Assembly (NCBI GenBank): GCA_035288865.1
Contig: DATDZA010000017.1
Span: 1 to 64,000 of the forward strand
Reading direction: 5' to 3'
Length of the DNA: 64,000 bases
DNA from: GCA-2688775 sp035288865
GTDB lineage: Archaea; Nanobdellota; Nanobdellia; Woesearchaeales; GW2011-AR4
Made by a program: the position numbers and the translations under genes. Positions within the stretch are counted from its first letter, which is position 1; each line of letters starts with the position of its first letter. Below the pieces are notes generated by a model. The model saw only the letters and a program-made list of their open reading frames with translations, made no database searches and was not told the origin of the DNA. Shown in pieces: positions 8,177-18,500 of the stretch.

Positions 8177-8665
8177 TTAGATAAATTTTTCCATAATCAA
8201 TTCATCATAAAACGTCCTATTAACAAATAAATCTTTTCTTAATTTGCCGACAACTTTAAATCCAAATTTTTTATATAATTTAACGGCAGCTTTTCGTTTT
8301 GGGTTTGCAGTCAAATCAATTTTGATTATACCCTTGTTTTTCTTAATTAATGACAGGGCGCTTTCGATTAATTTATTTCCAACACCCTGATTCCTGTAAC
8401 TTTCTTTCACATAAAATCCGAATATGTTTGCAATGTGCCTGATTTTTCTTCTCTTGTTGAAAACACAGGCTATCATTCCAATAGGTTCGCCATTGGACAG
8501 AGCAAACAGAATATTTTTTGTTCTTTTTTTCCATTCAGATTCAGGAAGATTTTTTTCTTCTTCATATGAGCTTGAAAACGCGGTAGAATCTTTTCTAAGC
8601 GCTTCTAACCTTAAATTTTTATAATCTTCCCATTTGGTATTTGGCAATTTTTTAACTTCAATCAT
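8177..8665 (-). CDS. GNAT family N-acetyltransferase
   Basis: A 162-residue acetyltransferase. The acetyl-CoA site is FYVKESYRNQGVGNKLIE, and the C-terminal NPKRKAAVKLYKKFGFKVVGKLRKDL is typical of GNAT enzymes of the RimI/amino-acid type. Start placed at MIEVKKLPNTKWEDY; the longer frame would add MLILFLF, which looks like an upstream artefact. The substrate is unknown. It lies 46 bp beyond the start of the transketolase operon on the same strand and could be co-transcribed, but the spacing allows its own terminator. Confidence 0.88.
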   Translation of the reverse strand: MIEVKKLPNTKWEDYKNLRLEALRKDSTAFSSSYEEEKNLPESEWKKRTKNILFALSNGEPIGMIACVFNKRRKIRHIANIFGFYVKESYRNQGVGNKLIESALSLIKKNKGIIKIDLTANPKRKAAVKLYKKFGFKVVGKLRKDLFVNRTFYDELIMEKFI

Positions 8666-8711
8666 AAATAAAAAAAGAATTAACAATTATTTAATAGTAT
8701 CGGTAAGTAAT

Positions 8712-9248
8712 TTATTTCTTATCAATCAAAACTCTAACAATCACATTTTCACTGTCAATAGCATTTTTCTGGGCTTCGTCTTGAGTATTTCCTTTTCCAA
8801 GTATTGATATCAGGAATTTATTATTTAGTTTAATTTTATCATTCACTTTTATTATATCCTCCTGCTCTAATTTCTGATTATTCAGATAGTATACAATCCT
8901 CTGCGGTAAAATTGTTTTGTTTTTGCCGGATTTCTGCATTATGTCCTGGAAATTTTCAACAGAATTTTTGAATCTGTCAGCGGCGTTGTCGCTGATATTA
9001 ATTTCAAGATTCAGGCTGCAGAGAGACTGATTATTTACAGAATAGCAGAAAAACTCAGGGTTTTTTCTTGTGAGCACTTCACGAATATCATTTCCGTTCG
9101 TAAAAACCGTGTTGTTGCCAACATTAACTTTGAACGTGCCTTCAGGATAGTTGAATTTGTAATTAACTTTATAGACTTTAGTCTCTGGAGTGCATGAAAT
9201 TACCAATATTGTCAAAATAAGCAAAAATGAAATGTAAATTTTCTTCAT
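8712..9248 (-). CDS. Lipoprotein of unknown function
   Basis: A 178-residue exported protein. The N-terminus MKKIYISFLLILTILVISCT is a clear lipoprotein signal with Cys at residue 19. The mature part is hydrophilic and asparagine/lysine-rich, with two further cysteines (FFCYS and SLCSL) that could form a disulphide. The segment LEINISDNAADRFKNSV looks faintly like periplasmic SecD domains, but the match is too weak to name it. Start chosen so that the signal peptide is normal. The spacer upstream holds one copy of a dispersed repeat. Confidence 0.7.
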   Translation of the reverse strand: MKKIYISFLLILTILVISCTPETKVYKVNYKFNYPEGTFKVNVGNNTVFTNGNDIREVLTRKNPEFFCYSVNNQSLCSLNLEINISDNAADRFKNSVENFQDIMQKSGKNKTILPQRIVYYLNNQKLEQEDIIKVNDKIKLNNKFLISILGKGNTQDEAQKNAIDSENVIVRVLIDKK

Positions 9249-9325
9249 TGCCTGAAAGAAATGTAGGATCATATTTAAATCATTATTAAAAATTAATATA
9301 TTGCACTTTATTGTTTTACTTTATC

Positions 9326-9387
9326 GAGTGGGTGGATAAATTACATTGAGTGCAAATATAAAGTTCCATCCCTTAATAATTAATTAA
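9326..9387 (-). repeat. Dispersed ~65-bp element, copy A
   Basis: On the minus strand this reads as a purine-rich block (AAGGGATGGAA), an AT-rich middle containing ATTTGCACTCAATGTA, then a C-rich block (TTATCCACCCACTC). The same order and much of the same sequence occur at 12977-13046 and 37258-37325. The purine and pyrimidine blocks can pair imperfectly. It lies 38 bp after the stop of the TrmB-like gene and 78 bp before the lipoprotein start, like the other two copies relative to their neighbours. Confidence 0.6.
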
Positions 9388-9424
9388 AAATTCAGAAAAA
9401 ACAAATAAAGAAAATAAAAATAAA

Positions 9425-10243
9425 TTACTTCTTTATAACTTCCATTGCCGGCTTCATATTTTTCCATGCAAGCTCGAACAGATTTTCAAGCGCGCTTGCG
9501 AAAAACGGCGTGTTAACCCAGATTCCCACATCATATGTAGGATGTACTTCTGAATCATCCATTACCATAAAGATTATTTCTTTGCCGTCAACAATGCAGA
9601 ATCTTGCTTTGCTTTCAGTGCTCCTTACTTCTGCAATTCCCTGTATATCTTTCAGTGCAGGCAAAGATTCTTTTGTTATTGGAGCAGCGATTCTAATCTT
9701 GACGCCCCTCTTCTTTAATTTTTCAAAAGTTGGCTTCAGCCCTTCAATTTTTCTTATGAAGCCCTGCGAAGTTGTCATCAGAGTGACCGATTCCTCGGCG
9801 TTCCTTATCGTCAGTTCCAAATGGTTGTATAAATTGTGCCTCCCCTTAAGCGAACCGCTTAAATCAGATGGCTCAACTAATTCAACGCCCTGTGTGTGAA
9901 GAACGCTTAACTCATTAACAATTTCCGTATTTTTTAAATCAGTCAGCTTCTTTAGCTCGTCTTTAGCTGCTTCCTGAACGTTTTTCTTTACTCTTTCAAC
10001 AACTTCTTTTGGTGGAACGGCAATATATTTTATAGGCTTTCCAAGCTTCATAATTACAAAACCTTTTTTCTCCAATGATTCAAGAACATCATAACTCCTG
10101 CTTCTAGGAACATTTGCAATGTCGCTTAACTCTCCTGCTGTAGAAACTCCCCTGCTTAACAGAGCAGTCCAAATCTTTACCTCGTAGAGGTTTAAATTAA
10201 AAAACCTTCTAAGTTTGCCTAAAAATTCATCTTTAACTATCAT
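9425..10243 (-). CDS. TrmB family transcriptional regulator
   Basis: A 272-residue regulator. Residues ~5-75 form a winged helix (LYEVKIWTALLSRGVSTAGELSDIANVPRSRSYDVLESLEKKG) followed by a coiled linker and a C-terminal phospholipase-D-like TrmB sensor domain. TrmB proteins respond to sugars or other metabolites and repress or activate transport and glycolytic genes. The start at MIVKDEF has a strong Shine-Dalgarno run of Gs about 8 nt upstream, which decides it over longer frames. The target is unknown; the transketolase operon and acs are near. Confidence 0.9.
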   Translation of the reverse strand: MIVKDEFLGKLRRFFNLNLYEVKIWTALLSRGVSTAGELSDIANVPRSRSYDVLESLEKKGFVIMKLGKPIKYIAVPPKEVVERVKKNVQEAAKDELKKLTDLKNTEIVNELSVLHTQGVELVEPSDLSGSLKGRHNLYNHLELTIRNAEESVTLMTTSQGFIRKIEGLKPTFEKLKKRGVKIRIAAPITKESLPALKDIQGIAEVRSTESKARFCIVDGKEIIFMVMDDSEVHPTYDVGIWVNTPFFASALENLFELAWKNMKPAMEVIKK

Positions 10244-10525
10244 TCGAATACACCCCCCTTTTATTATTGTGTAGGGGATAAACACCACTATTAAAATGTT
10301 GTTATTTCCAACCAGTAAGTAGTAATTTCATCATAAAATGACTAAAATAAGTCATAACTGGCTAGTTAATACAATATATAGGCAAGTAATATATAAAGGT
10401 TTCGGGGAAGAATGAGTAAATTTTGTGTCTTTGAGTAAATAATCGAGCTCAATGTTTAACCGTTTGTTGTAATTTTCAAAGGGAAATTTTAGAGTCGCCA
10501 TTCAAAATTATGGTAGGCAAAAATT

Positions 10526-10807
10526 TTATTTCTTGAATTTTGACCATCGATTATACCCGATAAAAGGATTATTAGATTTGTATGAAATAATAAATTCAAC
10601 TTCTTTTTTATTTACTTCAGCATCAGACGCATTGCTAGATTCCCATAATACTTCTCGATGTATGGCAAATTTTTTTCTTTGTTCTCTTGTGAAATCTTTT
10701 TCTATGATTTTACTTTCTGCACTACCAAAATAATTTATACTGTCCGTTAAATCTTTACCGATGTAAATTTTACCATTAGGATATAAAATTTTATAAATTA
10801 TTTTCAT
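10526..10807 (-). CDS. GIY-YIG-like nuclease domain protein
   Basis: A 93-residue protein starting MKIIYKILYPNGKIYIGKDL, which carries a variant GIY-YIG pair (IYK...IYIG), followed by W and a late ASDAEVNKKEVEFI segment with the expected glutamate and an IGYNRW end. This is a single compact GIY-YIG module of the free-standing type. Such domains cut DNA or act in repair; the role here is unknown. The upstream ATG at 10861 would add 18 residues with no family support, so the internal ATG is preferred. It lies alone between two spacers. Confidence 0.75.
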   Translation of the reverse strand: MKIIYKILYPNGKIYIGKDLTDSINYFGSAESKIIEKDFTREQRKKFAIHREVLWESSNASDAEVNKKEVEFIISYKSNNPFIGYNRWSKFKK

Positions 10808-10926
10808 ATCTTGGACTAAATTTATTGGGATTATAAGTTTTTCGTAATTTTTTGTCAGCATTTTTGTTATTTATACAACGATTAAAAATAACAAAACAGA
10901 ATTCTCAAAATGTTTTCTCAAATAAT

Positions 10927-12879
10927 TTATTTCACTCTATTCTCAGCCAAAATCTTTACAACATTCGGATCAACTAAAGTTGTAACGTTCCCGTAATCTG
11001 TTCCGCCTTCAGCAATCACTTTTAGAATGCGCCTCATAATTTTTCCGCTTCTAGTTTTAGGCAGGTCGTCTGCAAATTGTATCTTCTCAGGCTTTGCAAT
11101 CGGCCCTATTGTTTTAGAAACATGATTTCTTAATTCCTCTTTCAATTTATCTCCCTTCTCAAACCCTTTTTTCAAAACAACAAAAGCATAAATTGCCTGG
11201 CCTTTTATTTCATGAGGATAAGGCGCTATCGCAGCCTCTGCAACTGCATGATGGCTCACAAGAGAGCTTTCAACTTCTGCCGAGCCAATTCTATGCCCTG
11301 CAACTTTAATAACATCATCGCTTCTTCCCATAATCCAGAAATATCCGTCTTCGTCAATATGCGCAGTGTCGCCTGTCAAATACATTCCGAATTTCTCGAA
11401 ATAAGTTTTCTTATATCTGTCTGGATTATTCCAGACTGTGCGAAGCATTCCTGGCCACGGATGCTTTATTACAAGATATCCTCCTTCATTCACATGGGCT
11501 TTGGACCCGTCTTCTCTCAAAACTTCAGCAACAATTCCAAAAAATGGTTTTGTTGCACTTCCGGGCTTTAACGGAGTTGCTCCCGGCAATGGAGTAATTA
11601 AAATTCCCCCAGTTTCAGTCTGCCACCACGTATCAACTATAGGGCATTTTTTCTTTCCAATTATATTATGATACCACATCCAGGCTTCAGGATTGATTGG
11701 CTCGCCCACAGTCCCAAGCAGTCTTAAGCTGTGAAGACTGCATTTGTTCGGCCATTCATCTCCTTCCTTTGCAAGAGCACGAATTGCAGTCGGTGCAGTA
11801 TAAAATATGCTGACTTTATGCTTCTCAATTATTTTCCAAAATCTGTCCGGCTGAGGAAATGTCGGAGAGCCTTCATACATCACGGTTGTTGCGCCGTCTG
11901 ACAGCGGCCCATAAACAATGTATGAGTGTCCGGTAATCCATCCAATGTCTGCTGTGCAAAAATAAATATCTGAATCCCTAATGTCAAAAATATATTTAAA
12001 TGTCTGATTTACAAATAATAAATATCCTGCCTGAGTGTGCAAAATTCCCTTCGGCTTTCCAGTTGTTCCGCTTGTATAAAGTATAAACAAAGATTCTTCT
12101 GAATTCATATGCGCCGGCTCGCAAAAATCTGCAATATCTTTTTCATTAATTAAATCATCCCACCAGAAATCCCTGTTAGAAACCAAACTAATGTTATTGC
12201 TCGTCCTTTTGACTACAATAACATTTTTAATTGAAGGGCAGTCTTTCAGGGCAATGTCTGCATTTTCTTTTAGCGGTACAATTTTGCCGGCCCGAAAACT
12301 TCCGTCAGCCGTAACGAGCAAAACTGAATTTGAATCCTGTATCCTGTCTTTCAGCGCGTCAGAACTGAAACCCGCAAATACAATCGAATGAATTGCGCCG
12401 ATTCTTGCGCATGCAAGCATTGCAACTGGAAGTTCAGGAACCATCGGCAGGTAAATCTGCACCACATCTCCTCTTTTCACGCCTTTTTTCTTTAGAACAT
12501 TTGAAAATCTGCAAACTTCCTTTAACAATTCCTCATAAGTGTAAGTTTTTGTTTCTCCTGATTCAGGCTCCCAAATATAGGCAATCTTTTTTCCCTTGCC
12601 TTGCTTAATAATCCTGTCAAGGCAGTTGTAGGAAACATTAAGCTGCCCTCCCTCAAACCATTTGAAAAATCCCATGTCATCTCTTAACACCGTATCCCAT
12701 TTTTTGAACCATTCTAATTTTCCCGCCCTTTCCGCCCAGAATTTTGTAGGGTTTTCAATTGATTTTTTGTATAAGGCAGAATACTCCTTCATGCTTTTGA
12801 TATGAGATTTTCTAGAATACTCCTCGTGAGGATAAAATACCCTTTTTTCTTTTAAGATAGAATCTATGAATTCAGACAT
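10927..12879 (-). CDS. acsA: Acetyl-CoA synthetase (AMP-forming)
   Basis: A 650-residue full-length enzyme that activates acetate with ATP and CoA to acetyl-CoA, AMP and pyrophosphate. It has the ANL-family P-loop YTSGTTGKPKG, the acetate-pocket region VDTWWQTETGG, YLTGDTAHIDEDGYFWIMGR, and the C-terminal lysine motif KTRSGKIMRR with the reactive lysine near residue 613. That lysine is the usual site of acetylation control. The length is normal. In this lineage it could assimilate acetate or run in support of fermentation. Its upstream spacer carries repeat copy C. Confidence 0.97.
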   Translation of the reverse strand: MSEFIDSILKEKRVFYPHEEYSRKSHIKSMKEYSALYKKSIENPTKFWAERAGKLEWFKKWDTVLRDDMGFFKWFEGGQLNVSYNCLDRIIKQGKGKKIAYIWEPESGETKTYTYEELLKEVCRFSNVLKKKGVKRGDVVQIYLPMVPELPVAMLACARIGAIHSIVFAGFSSDALKDRIQDSNSVLLVTADGSFRAGKIVPLKENADIALKDCPSIKNVIVVKRTSNNISLVSNRDFWWDDLINEKDIADFCEPAHMNSEESLFILYTSGTTGKPKGILHTQAGYLLFVNQTFKYIFDIRDSDIYFCTADIGWITGHSYIVYGPLSDGATTVMYEGSPTFPQPDRFWKIIEKHKVSIFYTAPTAIRALAKEGDEWPNKCSLHSLRLLGTVGEPINPEAWMWYHNIIGKKKCPIVDTWWQTETGGILITPLPGATPLKPGSATKPFFGIVAEVLREDGSKAHVNEGGYLVIKHPWPGMLRTVWNNPDRYKKTYFEKFGMYLTGDTAHIDEDGYFWIMGRSDDVIKVAGHRIGSAEVESSLVSHHAVAEAAIAPYPHEIKGQAIYAFVVLKKGFEKGDKLKEELRNHVSKTIGPIAKPEKIQFADDLPKTRSGKIMRRILKVIAEGGTDYGNVTTLVDPNVVKILAENRVK

Positions 12880-12976
12880 GATTTGCCTCTTTTTTTGATT
12901 TAATTAATGATGTTGTTTTTAAAACTTTTGAAAAATAATTTTTTGAAATTCTGCACTTGATATTTCACTTGATTGG

Positions 12977-13046
12977 ATGGGTGGCAATTAGCTAAACTTT
13001 TTATGTAATAATAAAATTTTTCCCTCCATTAAGGAATTATCTCTTT
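12977..13046 (-). repeat. Dispersed ~65-bp element, copy C
   Basis: Minus-strand order is ATAATTCCTTAATGGAGGGA, an AT-rich middle, then GCCACCCATCC. It matches copies at 9326-9387 and 37258-37325 in both end blocks; the middle has diverged. It lies 24 bp after the pelA stop and 98 bp before the acs start. The end blocks stay pairable (GGAGGG with CCACCCATCC, one bulge), which suggests a conserved fold rather than a conserved protein-binding site. Confidence 0.5.
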
Positions 13047-13069
13047 CTTTATATTTTTAGATTATTTTT

Positions 13070-14134
13070 TCAATAACTCATCTTAAACCTTAAAATAGCC
13101 CCAATTCCCCCCAATCCGTCGAGCTTGTTTCCGCCTTCGTGCTCGGAGCTTATTATCTCAACATCTCCTTTTGTCTTGTCAACCGTCTTCATAATATTTT
13201 CAACTCTTTTATAAAAATTCTCCAGTCGGGATTTTTGAATTAGTGAATCAGTAACCAATAAATCCCTGATTGCGCCCATTGCAGCAGCATTCTCAACTTC
13301 TTTAAGCCCGTAAGCAAATAAATTATTTTTTGCAATTTCTGTAAATAATTCTTCAACCTTATTCATTTCCTTTGCTGTTCTTTCCAGCTTCAAAGCTTCT
13401 CGGACTTCAGGGCGCTTGATTACTTCATCAATCCCATTTTTGGTTGCTGAGGAACAAGTCGCCAGAATTATTTTTTGCTTTAAATCATCACCTTTTAGCT
13501 CTTTCATCAAATCTTCTTTCCAAAATGAAGGGGATGCTAATATAACTTGTTTTATTTCATACCTTTCAACATATTCTTTCATTTTGTTTATCAAACTCAG
13601 ATAAAAATTTTCTTTTTTAATATTCTCAGTTCTCTTTTTCTGCACTTCGCCTTCAATATGGGATAAAATTTCATATCCATATTTCTTAAACAAAGCAAAA
13701 TAAGATTCTTCGCGGTCATGCACAACTATCAATATAGCAGATTTTGTTTCAGAACTGGCTTCTTTTAATTTATCCAGTTGATACTTCAGCCATTCTTCTT
13801 TTATAATTGTAATTGTTGTATTTTCATCAACATTAAATGTGTGATGCTCCCCTCTTGGAACATCTTCAGGGGCTTCTTTTATAATTCCAGAAACGCGGAG
13901 AACATTGGAATGCTTACCGAATTCAACACTTTCAACTTCCAGCTTGACAAAAATAGACTTTTTTACGGCATCTTTTGATTTTGCATCGCCGCTTGAAGAC
14001 TTAATCTTCCTGAAAGTCTTGCCCTGAACGATATCTCCTGGATCAATCATATTACTCAAATACCACAAATCATCCAGATTCTGCGTAAGCACTTTTACTT
14101 CACCTTTTTTAAGATTGGAATGCAGTAATTTCAT
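13070..14134 (-). CDS. pelA: Pelota (Dom34) ribosome-rescue factor
   Basis: A 354-residue archaeal Pelota with the three eRF1-like domains: an N-terminal Sm-like domain (MKLLHSNLKKGEVKVLTQNLDDLWYLSNMI with DIVQGKTFRKI), a central RNase-H-like domain and the C-terminal domain ending GGIGAILRFKMSY. With aEF1A it splits ribosomes stalled on broken mRNA and supports no-go decay. Start placed at MKLLHSN, the family norm, which lies 26 nt from the centre of a palindromic TATA box that also faces the divergent surface-protein gene. Confidence 0.96.
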   Translation of the reverse strand: MKLLHSNLKKGEVKVLTQNLDDLWYLSNMIDPGDIVQGKTFRKIKSSSGDAKSKDAVKKSIFVKLEVESVEFGKHSNVLRVSGIIKEAPEDVPRGEHHTFNVDENTTITIIKEEWLKYQLDKLKEASSETKSAILIVVHDREESYFALFKKYGYEILSHIEGEVQKKRTENIKKENFYLSLINKMKEYVERYEIKQVILASPSFWKEDLMKELKGDDLKQKIILATCSSATKNGIDEVIKRPEVREALKLERTAKEMNKVEELFTEIAKNNLFAYGLKEVENAAAMGAIRDLLVTDSLIQKSRLENFYKRVENIMKTVDKTKGDVEIISSEHEGGNKLDGLGGIGAILRFKMSY

Positions 14135-14156
14135 TATGATAACTAAAATCAAAACC

Positions 14157-14164
14157 TTTAAATA
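14157..14164. promoter_or_regulatory. Palindromic TATA box shared by pelA and the divergent surface gene
   Basis: CCTTTAAATATG is the only good TATA-like element in the 55-bp gap. TTTAAATA reads TATTTAAA on the other strand. Its centre is 26 nt from the pelA ATG (14134) and about 29 nt from the ATG at 14190, the usual distance to an archaeal transcription start. Both messages would therefore be leaderless or nearly so. Confidence 0.6.
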
Positions 14165-14189
14165 TGTTTATGTTAAATTCTTTACTACA

Positions 14190-15362
14190 ATGTTGCAAAA
14201 GAGGGCTCAAGGTGGTGTGAATGCCGCTATTCTGGTGGCTATCATTGCAGGCCTGATTATTCTTTACATTATTTTCCTCCCAACGTCGCAAAGAGAAGCA
14301 CTTCTTCAGAATAAAACAGCCGAATCAGAATCAGGAGAAGATAATCCAAACGTGCTCTTGGATGTGTCTCCGGGCTCTTTAAGCAATAACCAGGGCCTTG
14401 AAAATCAGAAGAGTATTCCGGATGCATTTTTGGTTGAGACAACAAACGCGCAGGAGCTGAAAGCAGTAAACCCGTTCATCGTAAGAAACGGATGGTTTGA
14501 CACAAAAACATACAAAACTGATTTTGGCATTGACGATCCAGCAAACACAGACAATGTAATCTTGTCATTCACAGCAAAAAAACACACAGGCGTTATCACA
14601 ATAAAGCTCAACAGCGTAGTGATTTATGAAAATGAAATTGGAAACGAAAACATTGAGCCGGTTAAGCTCGACAAAAGGACACTTTCCAAAACAAATACCC
14701 TTGAATTCAGCGTTTCATCTGTGGGGATAAGATTCTGGTCAACAAATGAATACAGTTTTGAGAATGTTAAAATTATTGGAGACATTACTGACACTTCACG
14801 GCAGCAAAGCACGAATATTTTTACGATAACCGATTCAGAGTTTGCAAGCATGGATAAGGCAGCACTGAAGTTCGTTCCGTCCTGCGGAAGCGTCAGCAAT
14901 GTTGGCATTCTGGATATTTTTGTAAACAACAAGAAATTATTTTCATCTGTCCCTAAGTGTGACGACTTGTACAAGCAAAGCATCCCTAAAAGTGTTTTGA
15001 ATGAAGGCGAGAACAACATTGTTTTCAAAACAAATAAAGGAAGCTACAGCGTCGAGCAAATCAAGATTTCGCTCGAATTCGGCCAGCCGACAGTGCGGAC
15101 ATATTATTTTGAAATCAATCAAGACGTCTTTGACAGAATTAGAAACGGCGACAGCGATCTCCAGTTAGCTGTCAAATTTGTTGATGATGGAAAGCAGAAA
15201 AGAGCCAGACTGGATGTTAATGGCCACATCGAAACTATTGATACTAGTAAATTAACTTTCACAGAAAAAATTAATACTAAAATTTCAGAAGGAAACAATT
15301 ACATTAGGTTAGACCCGATAGATGATGTTTCAATCGTTGAATTGAAGATTGAATTAGTTTAA
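14190..15362 (+). CDS. Membrane-anchored exported surface protein
   Basis: A 390-residue protein with an N-terminal anchor, MLQKRAQGGVNAAILVAIIA then a hydrophobic run ending IIFLP. A short basic head, a Gly-Gly and a long hydrophobic helix recall class III (type IV pilin-like) signals as well as a plain signal anchor. The rest is extracellular: a low-complexity linker, then beta-rich repeats resembling galactose-binding-like sandwiches (NTDNVILSFTAKKHTGVITIKLN) and a C-terminal TFTEKINTKISEGNNYIRLD. Start set by TATA spacing; a longer frame would place residues before the anchor. It is the first gene of the surface block. Confidence 0.75.
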   Translation: MLQKRAQGGVNAAILVAIIAGLIILYIIFLPTSQREALLQNKTAESESGEDNPNVLLDVSPGSLSNNQGLENQKSIPDAFLVETTNAQELKAVNPFIVRNGWFDTKTYKTDFGIDDPANTDNVILSFTAKKHTGVITIKLNSVVIYENEIGNENIEPVKLDKRTLSKTNTLEFSVSSVGIRFWSTNEYSFENVKIIGDITDTSRQQSTNIFTITDSEFASMDKAALKFVPSCGSVSNVGILDIFVNNKKLFSSVPKCDDLYKQSIPKSVLNEGENNIVFKTNKGSYSVEQIKISLEFGQPTVRTYYFEINQDVFDRIRNGDSDLQLAVKFVDDGKQKRARLDVNGHIETIDTSKLTFTEKINTKISEGNNYIRLDPIDDVSIVELKIELV

Positions 15363-15421
15363 CCTTATAATAATCTTATCATATAATTTAAAAAGGAGAG
15401 GTGGCTTGGGAAGAATTCTAT

Positions 15422-15513
15422 AGAGAATTTTGGAAAATTATCAAATTGTCAAAATTCTCTAAGAAAACTTTGAATCAAATATATAAAACTTGAATGATTA
15501 TTCAAAGTTTTCT
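15422..15513 (+). repeat. Two hairpins of the AGAGAAYTTTGA family
   Basis: Hairpin one pairs AGAGAATTTTG 15422-15432 with CAAAATTCTCT 15450-15460 (11 bp, perfect). Hairpin two pairs AGAAAACTTTGAAT 15462-15475 with ATTCAAAGTTTTCT 15500-15513 (14 bp, perfect). They lie downstream of the surface-anchor gene and immediately upstream of the 1013-residue gene. Related hairpins occur at 20.9, 26.0 and 40.6 kb. Confidence 0.85.
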
Positions 15514-15538
15514 ATAGTTTGGTATCCAAAAAACTAAA

Positions 15539-18500
15539 ATGGGGATATGGGACAGTTTTAAAAGAGGATTTAGAAAGGGAAAGGCAGGCAGTGCAAATAA
15601 TGCTGCAGCAAATAATCAGCAAGCTGCATCCAATCAACAAAATGATAATTCTATGGATAACCAAAACTCACAAAGAAGTGTACCCACTTACATTACCAAC
15701 GTTATAAAAGGACCATCAAAAGGTTACCTATGGCTCATAATCCTACTTTTTGTTATTGTAATTGGAATACTTTGGTATAAGAGTGCGCTAAGGCCAGTAT
15801 TAATCTGGCTGTTGACTTATGGTGGACTTATGGCACTTTGTGGATTTATTTTATGGGGACTTCTAGATGGAATAAAAGAATCAGCTCAGGGAAAACCTGA
15901 CGGATTGACAAAATTATTCATTTCTTTGGCTTTAGTAATCTGGCTCGTTGACATGATACCTCCTAATTTTCCGGTAATAGGTAGATGGCTTGGTCAGCCA
16001 TATGCTGGGTTTGAAATTTCATCCAGTGGATTATTGAATATTTCTTTGGTTCCAGTAATAACCTCTTCATTTATGTTTATATGGTTGTACATAAACATGG
16101 TTAAAAACATAGTCAAGCACGAATATGTTAGTTTTGGGCTCGGTTTTATCTCAATACTTATTATAAACAATTTTATAAAAAGATTTTTTCCCACATCCGC
16201 AAATTGGGGTTTTAGTATTTATCTTCCAACTTGGCAAGGCATTTGGGCCATACTATATTATGTTGGGATAGCAGCTTTATTTGTTGGTTTAATTATACTC
16301 GCAATCTATTTTGATAGGAAAAAAAGTCAGGAATTTCCAGGATTCTTTTCTTATTTCTTTATGATAACAGTTTTTTCATTTTTCTGGATAAATAATGGGT
16401 GGCAGCAAAATCCAAGAGCAGTATTGCACGCAATTTTTATCATAGCCTTTGGTTTTGGTTATATTAAAACACACGAAGAAAATCCAGTTGTATGGCATAT
16501 ACTGATTCCCTTATTGTTGATAGTGGATTTCTATGGCTACGGGTTATTATGGAATTTGGGATATCTTTGGGCTAAATTTATTCCCATCTTTATTGTATTT
16601 GTAATCTCATATTGCTATCACAAAACAAACAGTGGTTTCGCAATATTAACATTTATAGTTCTTGTTACTGTGATACTTATCTTAAGTCTGGACGTAACAG
16701 CTTATGCCGAATCTGGAGCATTTGATTACAAAGCACAAAGCGGTGGTGCCGATTTCACACAATTTTTTGGTACGCTGAGCAAAAACACAAAACTCCTCAT
16801 TGAAAGGCAATTAGTATTCGCAACAGGCGGATTATATAGAAGCCAGGTCGAATTAAATCAATATGCGCCGCTTGGAGTCTTCTTTAAGAATATTCGGGCA
16901 GCGCAGCCGAAATTCTATGATGACGAGCCTGTTACAATTTGGGCTACGATTAGCGCTAGAACTTTAAGCGAGCCGGTGAATGTAAGTTTTAAGTGTTATA
17001 GGAAGAGCGGCAACGAACGGATAGAAGAATTACAGAATCAGGCCTCACAGTCTGGCAAATTTGAAGTATCAACTTACGAGGAAAGGGACGTCGAATGTAA
17101 TTTTCAGCAGAGTCCGAACCTTAAAAAATTTGAAGTCGGCTCAAGCAATAATATAATTTTATCCTTAACTTACAATTTTGCAACAAGCGCTTACCAAAAA
17201 ATGTATTTCATTGATAGAGACAGATTGCGGGCGCTGACACGTGAAAATATAGACCCTTTGAAGCAATATGGAATTACCGACTTAAGCAGTTCGTCTTCAC
17301 TTGATGATACAAGTAGTGGGCCCGCGGCAGTCTATACAAACGGGCCTGTTGAAGTTGCTACGCAGGTGCAAAAACTTGTTCCAGTTGATAAAGAGCCAAC
17401 CGCAGTAGCATCGGTTCTGCTTGGCATACTTCTTCAAAACAGAAACCAGATTTCAGATAAGAATGGCCAGCCAATAGGCGAATGGGAAGGAAAAATAAAC
17501 AAGATAAATCAATTGGCTGTAATACTTCCCCCCGGGATTACTATTCCTCATTTTGATCCTTCAAATCCGAATAGCGTTAAAAACTGTAATCCTATAAATT
17601 TTAAGGAGTATAGTAAGACTGATTGTATATCAGAGTGTATAAACCTTGATGTTGAAGGGAAGAAGAAATGCGAAAATGAATGCACTTCGCTTTTCAGAGA
17701 TGACAGCAGCGGCCGTGACACCTACACCGGATATCAGCTTGACGTGAGTCAAATTAGAAATAATACTGAGGTTAGGGACATCGACCGCTACAAGACTTTC
17801 ACATGCAGATTAACAGTTTCAAAAGATGTGCTTGATAATACACCAATCACAACAAAATTCATCAGGATAAGGGCTAAATATGATTATCTAATCGAAAAAT
17901 CCTACGATGTTGTTGTTGAAAAAGCGCCGATACCTTATGATGAGTATGGCCCGTCAGAAACCGGGTATACTCCATTTGGGGATGAGGGTACAGACCAAAG
18001 AAACGAACCAGATGTTGCCGCGACAGATACGGAAATTGATGCTTACCTAACCTATAAGAAATCTCCCTTGCAGGGCATAGGCCAATGCATGGAAAATGCT
18101 AAAAATAGAACAAAAGTTCCAACAGCAGTCATGGTAAGTGTTGCGTTGCTTGAAAGCAAGAAACCAAAAACAACCGGCTTTGGCACTCTGTCAGACCTCG
18201 CAACACAATCAAAGAATTTGTTTGGTGTGAAATGTACTCCCAATTGGATTACAAAAAAATGTCCAACTCCTAACGAGGGTGATAAATGCTGCAGGACGTA
18301 CGATAAATCCGACCTTGACAAAAAATATGAGCCAAATGCCCCGAATAATTATAGAATTTATGTAAGTCGATGTGCTTCGGTAAATGATTTTGCCGACATT
18401 ATAAGTAAAGAAAGTAGATATAGAAGTGCTATGGGTTCTACAAATGATCCAGAGACCATGATAACAAAAATAGGGGCGGCAGGATACGCAAGCGATACTG